From positions 4,092,001 to 4,156,000 of the forward strand of contig NZ_AP022568.1 of assembly GCF_010727605.1 (NCBI RefSeq): a DNA stretch of 64,000 nt, read 5' to 3'. The notes below the pieces were generated by a model. The model had not been told where the DNA came from. It searched no databases and saw only the letters and a program-made list of their open reading frames with translations. Position 1 is the stretch's first letter. Each line of letters begins with the position of its first letter. Of the stretch, positions 22,359 through 30,891 are shown one piece after another. Position numbers and translations under genes: made by a program. The stretch comes from Mycobacterium simiae. GTDB taxonomy: Bacteria; Actinomycetota; Actinomycetes; Mycobacteriales; Mycobacteriaceae.

Positions 22359-22593
22359 CGATCACCACTGGGCTGGATGGTGGTGACCCGCTGCGCCCTG
22401 CTGCGCTGGGCTCGCGATCACCACTGGGCTCGATGGTGGTGACCCGCTGCGCCCTGCTGCGCTGGGCTCGCGGTCACCACTGGGCTCGATGGTGGTGACC
22501 CGCTGCGCCCTGTTGCGCTGGGCTCGCGATCACCACTGGGCTCGATGGTGGTGACCCGCTGCGCCCTGCTGCGCTGGGCTCGCGATCACCACT
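22359..22593. repeat. Tandem array, four 56-bp units plus an 11-bp partial, hairpin-forming (array B)
   Basis: Units start at 22359, 22415, 22471 and 22527; an 11-bp partial copy begins at 22583. Copies differ at a few bases (for example CGGTCACC at 22471 and TGTTGCG near 22511). Each unit contains a hairpin with arms TCACCAC and GTGGTGA and an 11-nt loop (first copy 22362 to 22386), then a 31-bp linker. The array fills the divergent lprE/deaD region and ends at the likely -10 box of deaD. The remaining bases of this 319-bp gap (22289 to 22358) show nothing I can name. Confidence 0.97.
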
Positions 22594-22598
22594 AAACT
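22593..22598 (+). promoter_or_regulatory. Possible -10 element of deaD
   Basis: TAAACT is separated by 9 nt from the ATG at 22608, compatible with a leaderless or nearly leaderless message; no Shine-Dalgarno is visible. The first base overlaps the last base of repeat array B, so the -35 region of deaD would lie inside the array. Confidence 0.4.
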
Positions 22599-22607
22599 GC
22601 ATGCACG

Positions 22608-24326
22608 ATGACAGTCCCCGACGGCTCGCCTGACGCGGCCGCTACGTCGTTTGCCGACCTGCAGATCCACCCCTGCGTCTTGCGGGCCATCGCGGACGTC
22701 GGATACGAATCGCCGACCGGGATCCAGGGGGCGACGATCCCAGCGCTGATGGCGGGCTCGGACGTCGTAGGGCTGGCGCAGACGGGAACCGGCAAGACCG
22801 CGGCCTTTGCGATCCCGATCCTGTCCAAGATCGACGTGACCAGCAAGGCGACCCAGGCTTTGGTGCTGGCGCCCACCCGCGAGCTGGCCCTGCAGGTCGC
22901 CGAGGCGTTCGGACGCTACGGCGCCCACCTCCCGCAGATCAACGTGCTGCCGATCTACGGCGGCTCGTCCTACACCGTGCAACTGGCCGGACTGCGGCGC
23001 GGCGCCCAAGTGGTGGTCGGCACGCCCGGACGCGTCATCGACCACCTCGAACGCGGCACCCTCGACCTGTCTCGGGTCGACTACCTGGTGCTCGACGAGG
23101 CCGACGAGATGCTCGCCATGGGTTTCGCCGAGGATGTCGAGCGCATTCTTTCCGAAACACCGGAATACAAACAGGTGGCCCTGTTCTCGGCGACCATGCC
23201 TCCGGCGATTCGCAAGCTGAGCGCCAAGTACCTGCACGACCCGTTCGAGGTCACGTCCAAGGCGAAAACCGCTACCGCCGAGAACATTTCGCAGCGCTAC
23301 ATTCAGGTGGCCGGGCCACGCAAGATGGACGCACTGACCCGCATCCTGGAAGTCGAGCCGTTCGAGGCGATGATCATCTTCGTCCGCACCAAGCAGGCGA
23401 CCGAAGAAGTCGCCGAAAAGCTCAGGGCACGAGGGTTTTCGGCGGCCGCCATCAACGGAGACATCGCGCAGGCGCAGCGCGAGCGCACCATCGCCGCACT
23501 GCGAGACGGCGGCATCGACATCTTGGTCGCCACTGACGTCGCGGCTCGGGGCCTGGATGTCGAACGCATATCGCACGTGCTCAACTACGACATTCCGCAC
23601 GACACCGAGTCGTATGTCCACCGCATCGGGCGCACCGGCCGTGCCGGTCGTTCGGGTACCGCGGTGTTGTTCGTCTCCCCGCGGGAACGCCATCTGCTCA
23701 AGGCGATCGAGAGGGCGACGCGGCAAACGCTGACCGAAGCCGAATTGCCCACCGTCGAAGACGTCAACGCGCAACGGATGGCGAAATTCGCCGACTCCAT
23801 CACCGGCGCGCTGGGCAGCCCGGGGCTTGACCTGTTCCGCAAGCTGGTGCAGGACTACGAACGCGAACACAACGTCCCGATGGCCGACATCGCCGCCGCG
23901 TTGGCGGTGCAGTCGCGTGACGGCGAAGAGTTCCTGATGGCGCCCGAACCGCCGCCTCGGCGCCGCGAGCTGCCCGACCGCGATGGCGATCGTCGGGAAC
24001 GACCCGAAAAATCAAGGGGCACACGGTCGTTCCAGACTTATCGGATTGCCGTGGGCAAGCGTCACAAGATCGGGCCCGGGGCGATCGTCGGCGCCATCGC
24101 CAACGAAGGCGGACTGCATCGCAGCGATTTCGGCCACATCACCATCGGTCCGGATTTCTCGCTGGTCGAGCTGCCCGCGAAGTTGCCGCGCGCGACGCTG
24201 AAAAAGCTCGAACGCACCCGCATCTCGGGCGTCCTGATCGACCTTCGGCCAGATCTCGGGTCCGGCAAGTCGTCGGACAAGTCCCGGCGCGGCGGTGCAA
24301 AACCGCGCCGAAGAGACGCCGAATGA
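22608..24326 (+). CDS. deaD: DEAD-box ATP-dependent RNA helicase
   Basis: Cytoplasmic RNA helicase involved in ribosome assembly and mRNA turnover, 572 residues (563 in Rv1253). Q-motif region TGIQGATIPAL, Walker A AQTGTGKTAAF, DEAD box LVLDEADEML, SAT motif ALFSATMPP, and HRIGRTGRAGRSG motif VI. A DbpA-type RNA-binding domain follows (KIGPGAIVGAIANEGG, GRITIG-like segment) and then a basic tail (KSRRGGAKPRRRD). The stop overlaps the acyltransferase start (ATGA). Promoter region is made of 56-bp repeats. Confidence 0.96.
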   Translation: MTVPDGSPDAAATSFADLQIHPCVLRAIADVGYESPTGIQGATIPALMAGSDVVGLAQTGTGKTAAFAIPILSKIDVTSKATQALVLAPTRELALQVAEAFGRYGAHLPQINVLPIYGGSSYTVQLAGLRRGAQVVVGTPGRVIDHLERGTLDLSRVDYLVLDEADEMLAMGFAEDVERILSETPEYKQVALFSATMPPAIRKLSAKYLHDPFEVTSKAKTATAENISQRYIQVAGPRKMDALTRILEVEPFEAMIIFVRTKQATEEVAEKLRARGFSAAAINGDIAQAQRERTIAALRDGGIDILVATDVAARGLDVERISHVLNYDIPHDTESYVHRIGRTGRAGRSGTAVLFVSPRERHLLKAIERATRQTLTEAELPTVEDVNAQRMAKFADSITGALGSPGLDLFRKLVQDYEREHNVPMADIAAALAVQSRDGEEFLMAPEPPPRRRELPDRDGDRRERPEKSRGTRSFQTYRIAVGKRHKIGPGAIVGAIANEGGLHRSDFGHITIGPDFSLVELPAKLPRATLKKLERTRISGVLIDLRPDLGSGKSSDKSRRGGAKPRRRDAE

Positions 24327-25462
24327 CCCTCTCCGACGAGCGGGACGCCCAGGGCGGACTCGAGCAGGTCTCGCACGTCGACAGGGTGGCCTCCTTGACG
24401 GGCATCCGCGCGGTGGCCGCCATCCTCGTGGTCGGCACCCACGCGGCCTACACCACCGGCAAGTACACGCACGGCTACTGGGGCCTGGTCGGCGCCCGGA
24501 TGGAGATCGGCGTGCCGATCTTCTTCGTGTTGTCCGGCTTCCTGTTGTTTCGTCCCTGGGTGAAGGCGGCCGTCCGGGGCGGTCCCGCCCCGTCGGTGAG
24601 TCGCTATGCGCGGCATCGGGTTCGGCGCATCATGCCGGCCTATGTCATCACGGTGTTGTTCGCCTATGTCCTGTACCACTTCCGCGAGGCCGGACCGAAT
24701 CCCGGACACTCCTGGCTCGGTCTGGTTCGCAATCTGACCCTGACGCAGATCTACACCGACGGTTACCTCGGCAAGTACCTGCATCAGGGCCTGACACAGA
24801 TGTGGAGCCTGGCGGTGGAGGCGTCGTTCTACCTCGTCCTGCCTTTCCTGGCCTACCTGCTGCTCGTGCTGATCAGTCGACGGCGCTGGGAGCCGCGCCG
24901 GGTGGTGGGCACCGTGCTGGCGCTCGCCCTGATCAGTCCGGCTTGGCTGGTCTTGGTGCACACCGATCACTGGTTTCCCGACGGCGCGCGGCTGTGGCTG
25001 CCGACCTACCTGGCCTGGTTTCTGGGCGGCATGTTGTTGGCGGTGTTGGAAGCGATGGACGTGCGCTGCTACGCGTTCGCGGCGATACCCCTGGCCATCG
25101 TCTGCTATTTCATCGTCGCCACCCCGATCGGGGGCGCACCCACGACGTCGCCGGCCTCGATGATGGAGGCGGTCGTCAAAACCGTCTTCTACGCCGTGAT
25201 CGCCACCCTGGCGGTGGCGCCGTTGGCACTGGGGAACCGCGGTTGGTACGCGCAGCTGCTGGCCAGCCGTCCGATGGTGTGGCTCGGCGAGATCTCCTAC
25301 GAGATCTTCCTGATCCATCTGGTGACCATGGAGTTCGCCATGGTGTACATCGTTCGGGCCCACGTCTATACGGGTCCCATGCTGTATTTGTTCGTCGCGA
25401 CGCTGCTGGTGACGATCCCGCCGGCGTGGTTACTGCACCGCTTCACCCGAGTCGCCGGCTGA
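24323..25462 (+). CDS. Membrane acyltransferase, acyltransferase-3 family (Rv1254-like)
   Basis: Integral membrane O-acyltransferase, 379 residues with about ten hydrophobic segments. The family signature is at the N-terminus (RVASLTGIRAVAAILVVGTH, with the His) followed by GVPIFFVLSGFLLFRPW and RYARHRVRRIMPAY. Such enzymes acylate glycans or lipids; the substrate here is unknown. Translationally coupled to deaD by an ATGA overlap. Its stop codon is immediately followed by the promoter of the siderophore-interacting gene. Confidence 0.92.
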   Translation: MTLSDERDAQGGLEQVSHVDRVASLTGIRAVAAILVVGTHAAYTTGKYTHGYWGLVGARMEIGVPIFFVLSGFLLFRPWVKAAVRGGPAPSVSRYARHRVRRIMPAYVITVLFAYVLYHFREAGPNPGHSWLGLVRNLTLTQIYTDGYLGKYLHQGLTQMWSLAVEASFYLVLPFLAYLLLVLISRRRWEPRRVVGTVLALALISPAWLVLVHTDHWFPDGARLWLPTYLAWFLGGMLLAVLEAMDVRCYAFAAIPLAIVCYFIVATPIGGAPTTSPASMMEAVVKTVFYAVIATLAVAPLALGNRGWYAQLLASRPMVWLGEISYEIFLIHLVTMEFAMVYIVRAHVYTGPMLYLFVATLLVTIPPAWLLHRFTRVAG

Positions 25463-25492
25463 TTGACAGCGCAAGAAAGGTTACCCTAACCT
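25463..25492 (+). promoter_or_regulatory. Promoter of the siderophore-interacting protein gene
   Basis: A consensus -35 TTGACA (25463 to 25468) and -10 TAACCT (25487 to 25492) are separated by 18 bp. The IdeR-like box covers the end of the spacer and the -10, an arrangement expected for iron-dependent repression. Confidence 0.6.
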
Positions 25493-25494
25493 AA
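25476..25494. promoter_or_regulatory. IdeR-like iron box
   Basis: Read on the minus strand the 19 bases are TTAGGTTAGGGTAACCTTT, matching 16 of 19 positions of the IdeR consensus TTAGGTTAGGCTAACCTAA by hand count. It overlaps the promoter of the next gene, a siderophore-interacting flavoprotein, which fits iron-dependent control. Confidence 0.8.
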
Positions 25495-25526
25495 CTTCAT
25501 TGGACGGCTAGGGAGGTGTCAGCGCG

Positions 25527-26243
25527 ATGGGCGAACAGCGGGCGTCCCGGGGCTGGGCGGGAGCGGTGCTGAGGTTGATGGGCGCGGGGGATTACCGGCT
25601 CACCGTCACCGGCCGCCGCGAGATCGGCCCGCATTATCTGCGGCTCGATTTCCAGGCCGGCAGACTGCTCGCACACCACGATGTGCACCCGACCATGTGG
25701 ATCCGATTGTGGTTCGCCGACGGCGACAAGCTGCACCAGCGTGGCTACACGCTGGTTGACCCCGACCCGGCCGCCGACACCGTCAGCGTCGAGTTCGCCC
25801 TGCACGACGGCATTGCATCGCGATGGGCGGCCGCGGCCCAACCCGGTGACACCGTCGAGGCGACGGTATTGGGCAGCAGGTTCGCGATACCGGATCCAGC
25901 TCCGGCCGGCTACGTCGTTGTCGGGGACTGTGCGTCGTTGCCGGCGATCAACTCGCTGCTCGCTGCAATCGATGATGCGCCGGCACACGTGTTCTTGGAG
26001 GCCGCTCGCGAGGAGGACCGCGACCTGCCGGTGACGCCGGGCGCCGACATCACCTGGGTGCCGCGCACGAACGGCGGACAGGGGTTACTGGATGCGGTCC
26101 GGACGGCTGCCTTCGACGCCGGCGACCATTTCGGCTGGGTGGCCTGCGACAGTCGCACTACCCGCTCGGTTGCCCGGGCACTACGGGAGGACTTCGGTAT
26201 CCCACGGAAATCCATTAAGGCGCAGGCCTATTGGGTGGCCTGA
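25527..26243 (+). CDS. Siderophore-interacting protein (FAD-dependent ferric reductase, ViuB family)
   Basis: 238 residues, cytosolic. FAD-binding domain in the first half (YLRLDFQAGR, MWIRLWF, HQRGYTLVDPDPAADTVSVE) and a C-terminal NAD(P)H-binding SIP domain (WVACDSRTTRSVARALRED and the ending AYWV, typical of the family). It would reduce Fe(III)-siderophore to release iron. ATG at 25527 follows GGGAGGTG. An IdeR-like box covers its promoter. M. tuberculosis has no such gene between Rv1254 and Rv1255c as I recall, so this is an accessory iron gene in an otherwise conserved block. Confidence 0.9.
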   Translation: MGEQRASRGWAGAVLRLMGAGDYRLTVTGRREIGPHYLRLDFQAGRLLAHHDVHPTMWIRLWFADGDKLHQRGYTLVDPDPAADTVSVEFALHDGIASRWAAAAQPGDTVEATVLGSRFAIPDPAPAGYVVVGDCASLPAINSLLAAIDDAPAHVFLEAAREEDRDLPVTPGADITWVPRTNGGQGLLDAVRTAAFDAGDHFGWVACDSRTTRSVARALREDFGIPRKSIKAQAYWVA

Positions 26244-26266
26244 ACCGCGGAGGGGATGGCCGCTAG

Positions 26267-26848
26267 CTAGCGGCGGGCGCTTGCCGGGGCGATGATCGGG
26301 ACGAGAAATTCCTCGATCATCGCCCGCTCCTCGTCGGCGTCGCGACCCGGAAACATCAGCAGCGAGATGATCACCCGGACCGTCCACCGGGCCCGGCGTT
26401 GCAGCAGGGCGGGATCGTCGGGCCCCAGCGAGTGCAGGAACGCCGTGGCCAGCGCCGCGATCACGTCGGATTCTCCGGCCAGCTCACCGGCGACCGGGAG
26501 GCGAGTGGCGGCGAACCAGGACGACAGCGCGGGGCTATCCCGCACCATCGCCAAAGTGACGAGAATGCTCTCGATCAGTCGTTCCCGTGAGTCCTCGACG
26601 GTGGCGGTGCGCGCGGCGATCTCCCGGCCCAGCCGGCGTGTCTCCCGGTGTATGTACGCGGTGCGCAGCGCCTCGCGGTTGTCGAAATACCGGTACAGTG
26701 TCGCACGGGAACAGCCTGCAGCCCTTGCGATTTCATTCATACCGATGGCATCGGAATCGCGCCGGGTGTACAGCTGTTCGGCCGCGTCGAGGATTCGGTC
26801 GACAGCTGCTTCGCTGCGGCTCGTGGCGAGCCAGTCGTTGCTTGGCAT
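26267..26848 (-). CDS. TetR-family regulator (Rv1255c-like)
   Basis: 193 residues. Helix-turn-helix in MNEIARAAGCSRATLYRYFDNREALRTAY (about residues 36 to 64); a variable all-helical ligand domain follows. ATG at 26848 overlaps the cyp130 stop (TGATG) and matches the conserved start DWLATSRSEAAVDRIL; an upstream codon at 26908 lies inside cyp130 and is unlikely. Co-transcribed with cyp130 and therefore probably regulates the palindromic site upstream of that gene. Confidence 0.92.
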   Translation of the reverse strand: MPSNDWLATSRSEAAVDRILDAAEQLYTRRDSDAIGMNEIARAAGCSRATLYRYFDNREALRTAYIHRETRRLGREIAARTATVEDSRERLIESILVTLAMVRDSPALSSWFAATRLPVAGELAGESDVIAALATAFLHSLGPDDPALLQRRARWTVRVIISLLMFPGRDADEERAMIEEFLVPIIAPASARR

Positions 26849-28092
26849 CAGGCGTTCACGGTGATCGGTACCGACAGCGGGCGGCGCACATAGCTGCCGC
26901 CCGCCCACACGACGGACTTCTCGTCCACGTCGAAATCCGGGCAGCGGGACAGTAATTCGGTCAGCGCGACGCGGGACTGCATCCGGGCGGCGGCTGCGCC
27001 GAGGCAGTGATGGGCGCCGTGGCTGAAGGTCAGGATGTTGCGAGGACGCCGGGTGACGTTCAGTTCCTCGGCGTCCGGTCCGTATTGGCGTTCGTCGCGG
27101 TTGGCCGACCCGTACAGCAGCAGCACTCGGCGACCGGCCGCGATGGTGGTGTCGCCGATCGTCACGTCGTGGGTGGCAGTGCGGGCCAGTCCCTGCACCG
27201 GCGAGGTCAGCCGCAACAGCTCCTCGACCGCATCACCGATCAGTCCTGGATTGTCCGCCAGCAGCTTTCGCTGGTCGGGCCGCTCGTGCAGCAGCGGCAT
27301 CGAACCGCCCAGCATGCCCGTCACGGTGTCGTTGCCGCCGGTGACCATCGTGAAGGTGAATGCCAGAATCGATAGCGTCCCGGAGACGTCGCTGTCGGTG
27401 CCGCCCACTCCGGCGCCGACCAGGTGCGAGATGGTGTCGTCGGCGGGGCAGGTCCGCCGACGCTGGATCAGCTCGGTGAAGTAGGCCATCATCGTGCCGA
27501 CCGCGTCACCGGCGGTTTCCGGCGCGCCCGCAACGCCGCCGTCGGCGGTGTTGGCCGCGACGATGGCCTGGGTCCACCCGTCGAATTGGTCCCAATCCTC
27601 TTCGGGCACACCAAGGTAATGGGCGACCACCATCGAAGGCAGCGGCTTGAAGAGCTCGGCCACGATATCGCCGCCACCGTCGGCGCGCAGCTTCTCGATG
27701 CGCTGCACGACGAACCGGCGGACCCTGGGCTCGATCGCCTCGACCTGGCGGGGCGTGAAACCGCGCGAGACCAGTTTACGAAATTCGGTGTGTGACGGGG
27801 GATCCTGCATGACGAATGGGGGATTATCTTGCAGCCCAATCATTTCCAAGTCGCCGTAGTTGACCGTCAGTCCCTGCGCCGAGGAGAACGTGTCGTGGTC
27901 CCGGGCCGCCGACCACACGTCGGCGTGCCGGGACAGCACGTAGTAATCGTGCTCGGGATGCTTCGGGGGCACCACGTGGTGCACCGGATCGTGGTCGCGC
28001 AGGGCGCGGTACATCGGCCATGGTGCGGCCCAGGTTTCGGCGGTGGCCAGCCGGAAGATGACCGGCGCGCTGTGAGACATAACCGGAGTCAT
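26848..28092 (-). CDS. cyp130: Cytochrome P450 CYP130
   Basis: Soluble haem monooxygenase, 414 residues. The haem-binding loop FSHGAHHCLGAAAAR has its Cys at residue 363, at the same distance from the C-terminus as in Rv1256c (Cys354 of 405). The I-helix reads TMVTGGNDTVTG and the ExxR helix is EELLRL. Physiological substrate unknown; CYP130 of M. tuberculosis binds azoles and N-substituted amino-alcohols. The ATG at 28092 lies 6 nt after a -10-like hexamer, so the start is probably leaderless. First gene of a two-gene operon with tetR. Confidence 0.95.
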   Translation of the reverse strand: MTPVMSHSAPVIFRLATAETWAAPWPMYRALRDHDPVHHVVPPKHPEHDYYVLSRHADVWSAARDHDTFSSAQGLTVNYGDLEMIGLQDNPPFVMQDPPSHTEFRKLVSRGFTPRQVEAIEPRVRRFVVQRIEKLRADGGGDIVAELFKPLPSMVVAHYLGVPEEDWDQFDGWTQAIVAANTADGGVAGAPETAGDAVGTMMAYFTELIQRRRTCPADDTISHLVGAGVGGTDSDVSGTLSILAFTFTMVTGGNDTVTGMLGGSMPLLHERPDQRKLLADNPGLIGDAVEELLRLTSPVQGLARTATHDVTIGDTTIAAGRRVLLLYGSANRDERQYGPDAEELNVTRRPRNILTFSHGAHHCLGAAAARMQSRVALTELLSRCPDFDVDEKSVVWAGGSYVRRPLSVPITVNA

Positions 28093-28098
28093 GTCTCA

Positions 28099-28127
28099 TT
28101 GGTACGACATCAACCGTACGATGTCAA
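28099..28127 (-). promoter_or_regulatory. cyp130 promoter with palindromic operator
   Basis: On the minus strand, TTGACA (28127 to 28122) and TACCAA (28104 to 28099) are 17 bp apart. The inverted repeat GACATC/GATGTC with an 8-bp spacer (28106 to 28125) lies between them and overlaps the -35. Placement in the core promoter of the cyp130-tetR operon suggests autoregulation by the TetR protein. Inference; the operator sequence of this TetR is not known to me. Confidence 0.6.
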
Positions 28128-28167
28128 CTGCCCATCGCCAGCGGGCGCCCGCCGAACGCCTGGGGAA

Positions 28168-29547
28168 CTAGATCGCCGACCCGGGGTTGAGGATGCCCAG
28201 CGGGTCGAGCGCCTGCTTGATGCGCTGATTCAGCATCATCACGTCGGGTCCCAGATAACCGTCCAGCCACGGCCGCTTCAGCCGGCCGACCCCATGTTCA
28301 CCGGTGATCGTGCCACCCAACCCGATAGCCAGCTGCATGATCTCGCCGAACGCGAGGTTGGCGCGCGCGGTCATCTCGGCGTCGGCTGCGTCGTAAACGA
28401 TCAACGGGTGCGTGTTGCCGTCGCCCGCGTGCGCGATCACCGAGATCATCAGGTCGTGGTGTTCGGCAATGTCCGCAACTCCGGTGACCAGGCTGCCCAG
28501 GGCGGGCAACGGCACCCCGACGTCTTCGAGCAACAGCGAACCCTTGGCCTCGACCGCGGGGATACAGAACCGTCGTGCGGCGACGAACGCCTCGCCCTCA
28601 TCCGGATCGCTGGTGCTGAAAACGTCCGTTGCCTTGTTCTCAGCGAACACAGCCGCGATCAGCTCGGCGTCCTCGTTGCCTGTCCGGCCGCGCTCGTCGG
28701 AGCCGGCCACCAGCATCGCGGCGGCGTTGCGGTCGAGGTCCATGCGCAGGGTGTCCTCGACGGCATTGATCGACACCTGGTCCATGAATTCCAGCATCGA
28801 CGGTCGCAGCCGCGCGGTGACCCCGAGCACCGCATCGACCGCCGCTTCCAGCGACGCGAACGTGGCCACCACGACGCTGGACGTGTTCTGGGCGGGCAGC
28901 AGCCTTAGCGTCACCTCCGTGACGATGCCCAGCGTGCCTTCGCTGCCGACGAACAGCTTCGTCAGGCTCAGCCCCGCGACATCCTTAAGGCGTGCGCCGC
29001 CCAGCCGAATGGCGGTGCCGTCGGCCAGCACCACCTGCAGGCCCAGCACGTAATCGGTTGTCACGCCGTACTTTACGCAGCAGATGCCGCCCGCGTTGGT
29101 CGCGATGTTGCCGCCGATGCTGCAAATTTCGTACGACGACGGGTCGGGCGGATACCACAGGCCGTATTGGGCGACCGCTTTCTTCACCTCGGCGTTGAGC
29201 AGGCCGGGCTGGCATACCGCGGTGCGGGTGACGGGATCGACGGTGATGTCGCGCATCTTCTCCGTCGACAACACGATCCCGTTCGCCAGCGCGGTGGCTC
29301 CGCCGGACAGGCCGGTGCCGGCTCCCCGGGGCACGACGGGCACCTTGTGCGCAGTGGCCCAACGCATCACCGTCTGTACTTCTTCGGTGCGGCGCGGCCG
29401 GACCACGGCGAGGGGTGTGCCCGCGGAGGGGTCGAAGGCCCGATCGTGTCGGTAGCCATCCGTGATCGCCGGATCGGTGACCACCACCCCCTCGGGCAGG
29501 CTGGCGATCAGGTCGGCCAAGATGTCTGCGTTGACTGTGATACTCAC
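28168..29547 (-). CDS. FAD-linked oxidase, GlcD/D-lactate dehydrogenase family (Rv1257c-like)
   Basis: 459 residues of the VAO flavoprotein family. FAD-binding PP-loop VVPRGAGTGLSGGA and the IGGNIATNAGG motif are clear, as is the C-terminal TGEHGVGRLKRPWL. It would oxidise a 2-hydroxy acid such as glycolate or D-lactate; substrate not determinable. GTG start lies 9 nt after the tap-like exporter stop, so the two form an operon. Confidence 0.92.
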   Translation of the reverse strand: MSITVNADILADLIASLPEGVVVTDPAITDGYRHDRAFDPSAGTPLAVVRPRRTEEVQTVMRWATAHKVPVVPRGAGTGLSGGATALANGIVLSTEKMRDITVDPVTRTAVCQPGLLNAEVKKAVAQYGLWYPPDPSSYEICSIGGNIATNAGGICCVKYGVTTDYVLGLQVVLADGTAIRLGGARLKDVAGLSLTKLFVGSEGTLGIVTEVTLRLLPAQNTSSVVVATFASLEAAVDAVLGVTARLRPSMLEFMDQVSINAVEDTLRMDLDRNAAAMLVAGSDERGRTGNEDAELIAAVFAENKATDVFSTSDPDEGEAFVAARRFCIPAVEAKGSLLLEDVGVPLPALGSLVTGVADIAEHHDLMISVIAHAGDGNTHPLIVYDAADAEMTARANLAFGEIMQLAIGLGGTITGEHGVGRLKRPWLDGYLGPDVMMLNQRIKQALDPLGILNPGSAI

Positions 29548-29556
29548 GGACCGATT

Positions 29557-30804
29557 TTACGGTGCGGAACCTTCAGCAAACTCGGCTTCGCGGTCGAGCT
29601 CGCGCAGCGACGGCAGCCCGCACGCGACCAGGCCGACCAGCAGGATGGGGACCGCCAGCGTCAGGAACGTCGCCCGCAGCCCGGCGGTGTCGGCGAGCGG
29701 TCCGGCCACCAACAGTCCCACCGGGCCCGCGGCGAATGTGAGCCCGGTCATCACCCCGACAACCCGGCCCCGCAGATGCTGCGGCGCCCGCGTCTGCATT
29801 ACGTAGTTGTAGATGGGCTGGATCGGCCCGTAGACCAACCCGGTCACCGCACACAGCGCCAGGATCACCCGCAGCGGTGGCAGGAACGCGATGCCCACCG
29901 AGGCGGCGCCCAAGGTGAGGGTCGCGGTCAGCACCGCCGTGCGCCTGCGGGTGTACTTCGACAGGGCGGCGTAGCCCAGCGCACCGACCACACCGCCGAT
30001 CCCCAGCGCCATGAGCGCCCAGCCCAACTGTGCGGGCTGGTTATGGTCGCTGAAGTACTTGGGAAACAACACGCTTTCCATCGGCAGATACAGGGCAGTC
30101 ACCACCAGGTCGATCAGCCCGAGCGTGCGCAGCACCCGCACGTTCCAGACGAATCGCAGGCCTTCGGCGACGCCGGACACCAGCCCGTCGGGTCGGGTGG
30201 TGGGATGCGGCGTGTCGGTGCCCTGGAGCCGCAGTGCGCCGATCGCGAGGAACGACAACCCGAAGCAGCCCGCCGTCAGCCACATCGTGTTGACGCCGCC
30301 GACCGCGGCGATCATCAGACCGCCGATCCCAGGTCCCACGATGTAGGCCAGGTTCAGAACGGCTTCGTAGACGCTGTTGGTGCGATCGAGCGACCAGCCG
30401 GCGCGGGCCGATGCCTCGGGCAGCATCGACTGGCGGGCGGTGGTCCCGGCCGGGTCGAAGGCCGCCGAGCAGCAGGCCAGCGCCGCGAGCGCGGCGACGT
30501 TGAGCGTGTCTGTGCCGATGCACCAGCCGAGGAGGGGGACGGTGGCCACGGCGGCGCCGGACAGCGTGTCGGAGATCAGCGAAACCCGGCGACGCCCGAA
30601 GAAGTCAACGGCGGTGCCCGCGATCAGGGTGGATCCGACCAGCGGCAGCGTCATCGCGACGGCCACGATCGATGCGTCGCGCGCGTTGCCGTGGTGCTGC
30701 AGCGCCAACCAGGGGAAGGCGACCAACGAAATGCCGGCACCCGCCGTCGCCGCCAGCGTGGCGAACAGGATCAGTAGCGTCGGAACTCGGCTGGAAGGTG
30801 TCAT
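29557..30804 (-). CDS. tap: Tap-like MFS multidrug efflux pump (Rv1258c homologue)
   Basis: 415 residues, about 12 membrane segments, MFS/DHA3 type. Very close to Rv1258c: AGTAVDFFGRRRVSLISD, SMLPEASARAGWSLDR, and YGPIQPIYNYVMQTRAPQHL. Rv1258c exports tetracycline and aminoglycosides and is controlled by WhiB7 in M. tuberculosis; I could not confirm a WhiB7 site here, though AAATT precedes a possible promoter on the minus strand near 30830 to 30855. The N-terminal residue after TAG is Ala (TAGAGIS) where M. tuberculosis has AGDGVS, so the helix-1 Asp is missing. Confidence 0.93.
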   Translation of the reverse strand: MTPSSRVPTLLILFATLAATAGAGISLVAFPWLALQHHGNARDASIVAVAMTLPLVGSTLIAGTAVDFFGRRRVSLISDTLSGAAVATVPLLGWCIGTDTLNVAALAALACCSAAFDPAGTTARQSMLPEASARAGWSLDRTNSVYEAVLNLAYIVGPGIGGLMIAAVGGVNTMWLTAGCFGLSFLAIGALRLQGTDTPHPTTRPDGLVSGVAEGLRFVWNVRVLRTLGLIDLVVTALYLPMESVLFPKYFSDHNQPAQLGWALMALGIGGVVGALGYAALSKYTRRRTAVLTATLTLGAASVGIAFLPPLRVILALCAVTGLVYGPIQPIYNYVMQTRAPQHLRGRVVGVMTGLTFAAGPVGLLVAGPLADTAGLRATFLTLAVPILLVGLVACGLPSLRELDREAEFAEGSAP

Positions 30805-30891
30805 GACTATCGCCGGGGAAATCTAACCGCAAAAGCGGGGCCGCAACCACCGAATTTCGTCGTCACGGCAGGGTGAATGCAGGATGTCTAG

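Noticed and set aside
29167..30777. Open frame of 536 codons on the plus strand
   Set aside because: Antisense to the FAD-linked oxidase and the tap-like exporter, both with clear motifs; Gln/Arg/Gly-rich translation without domains.
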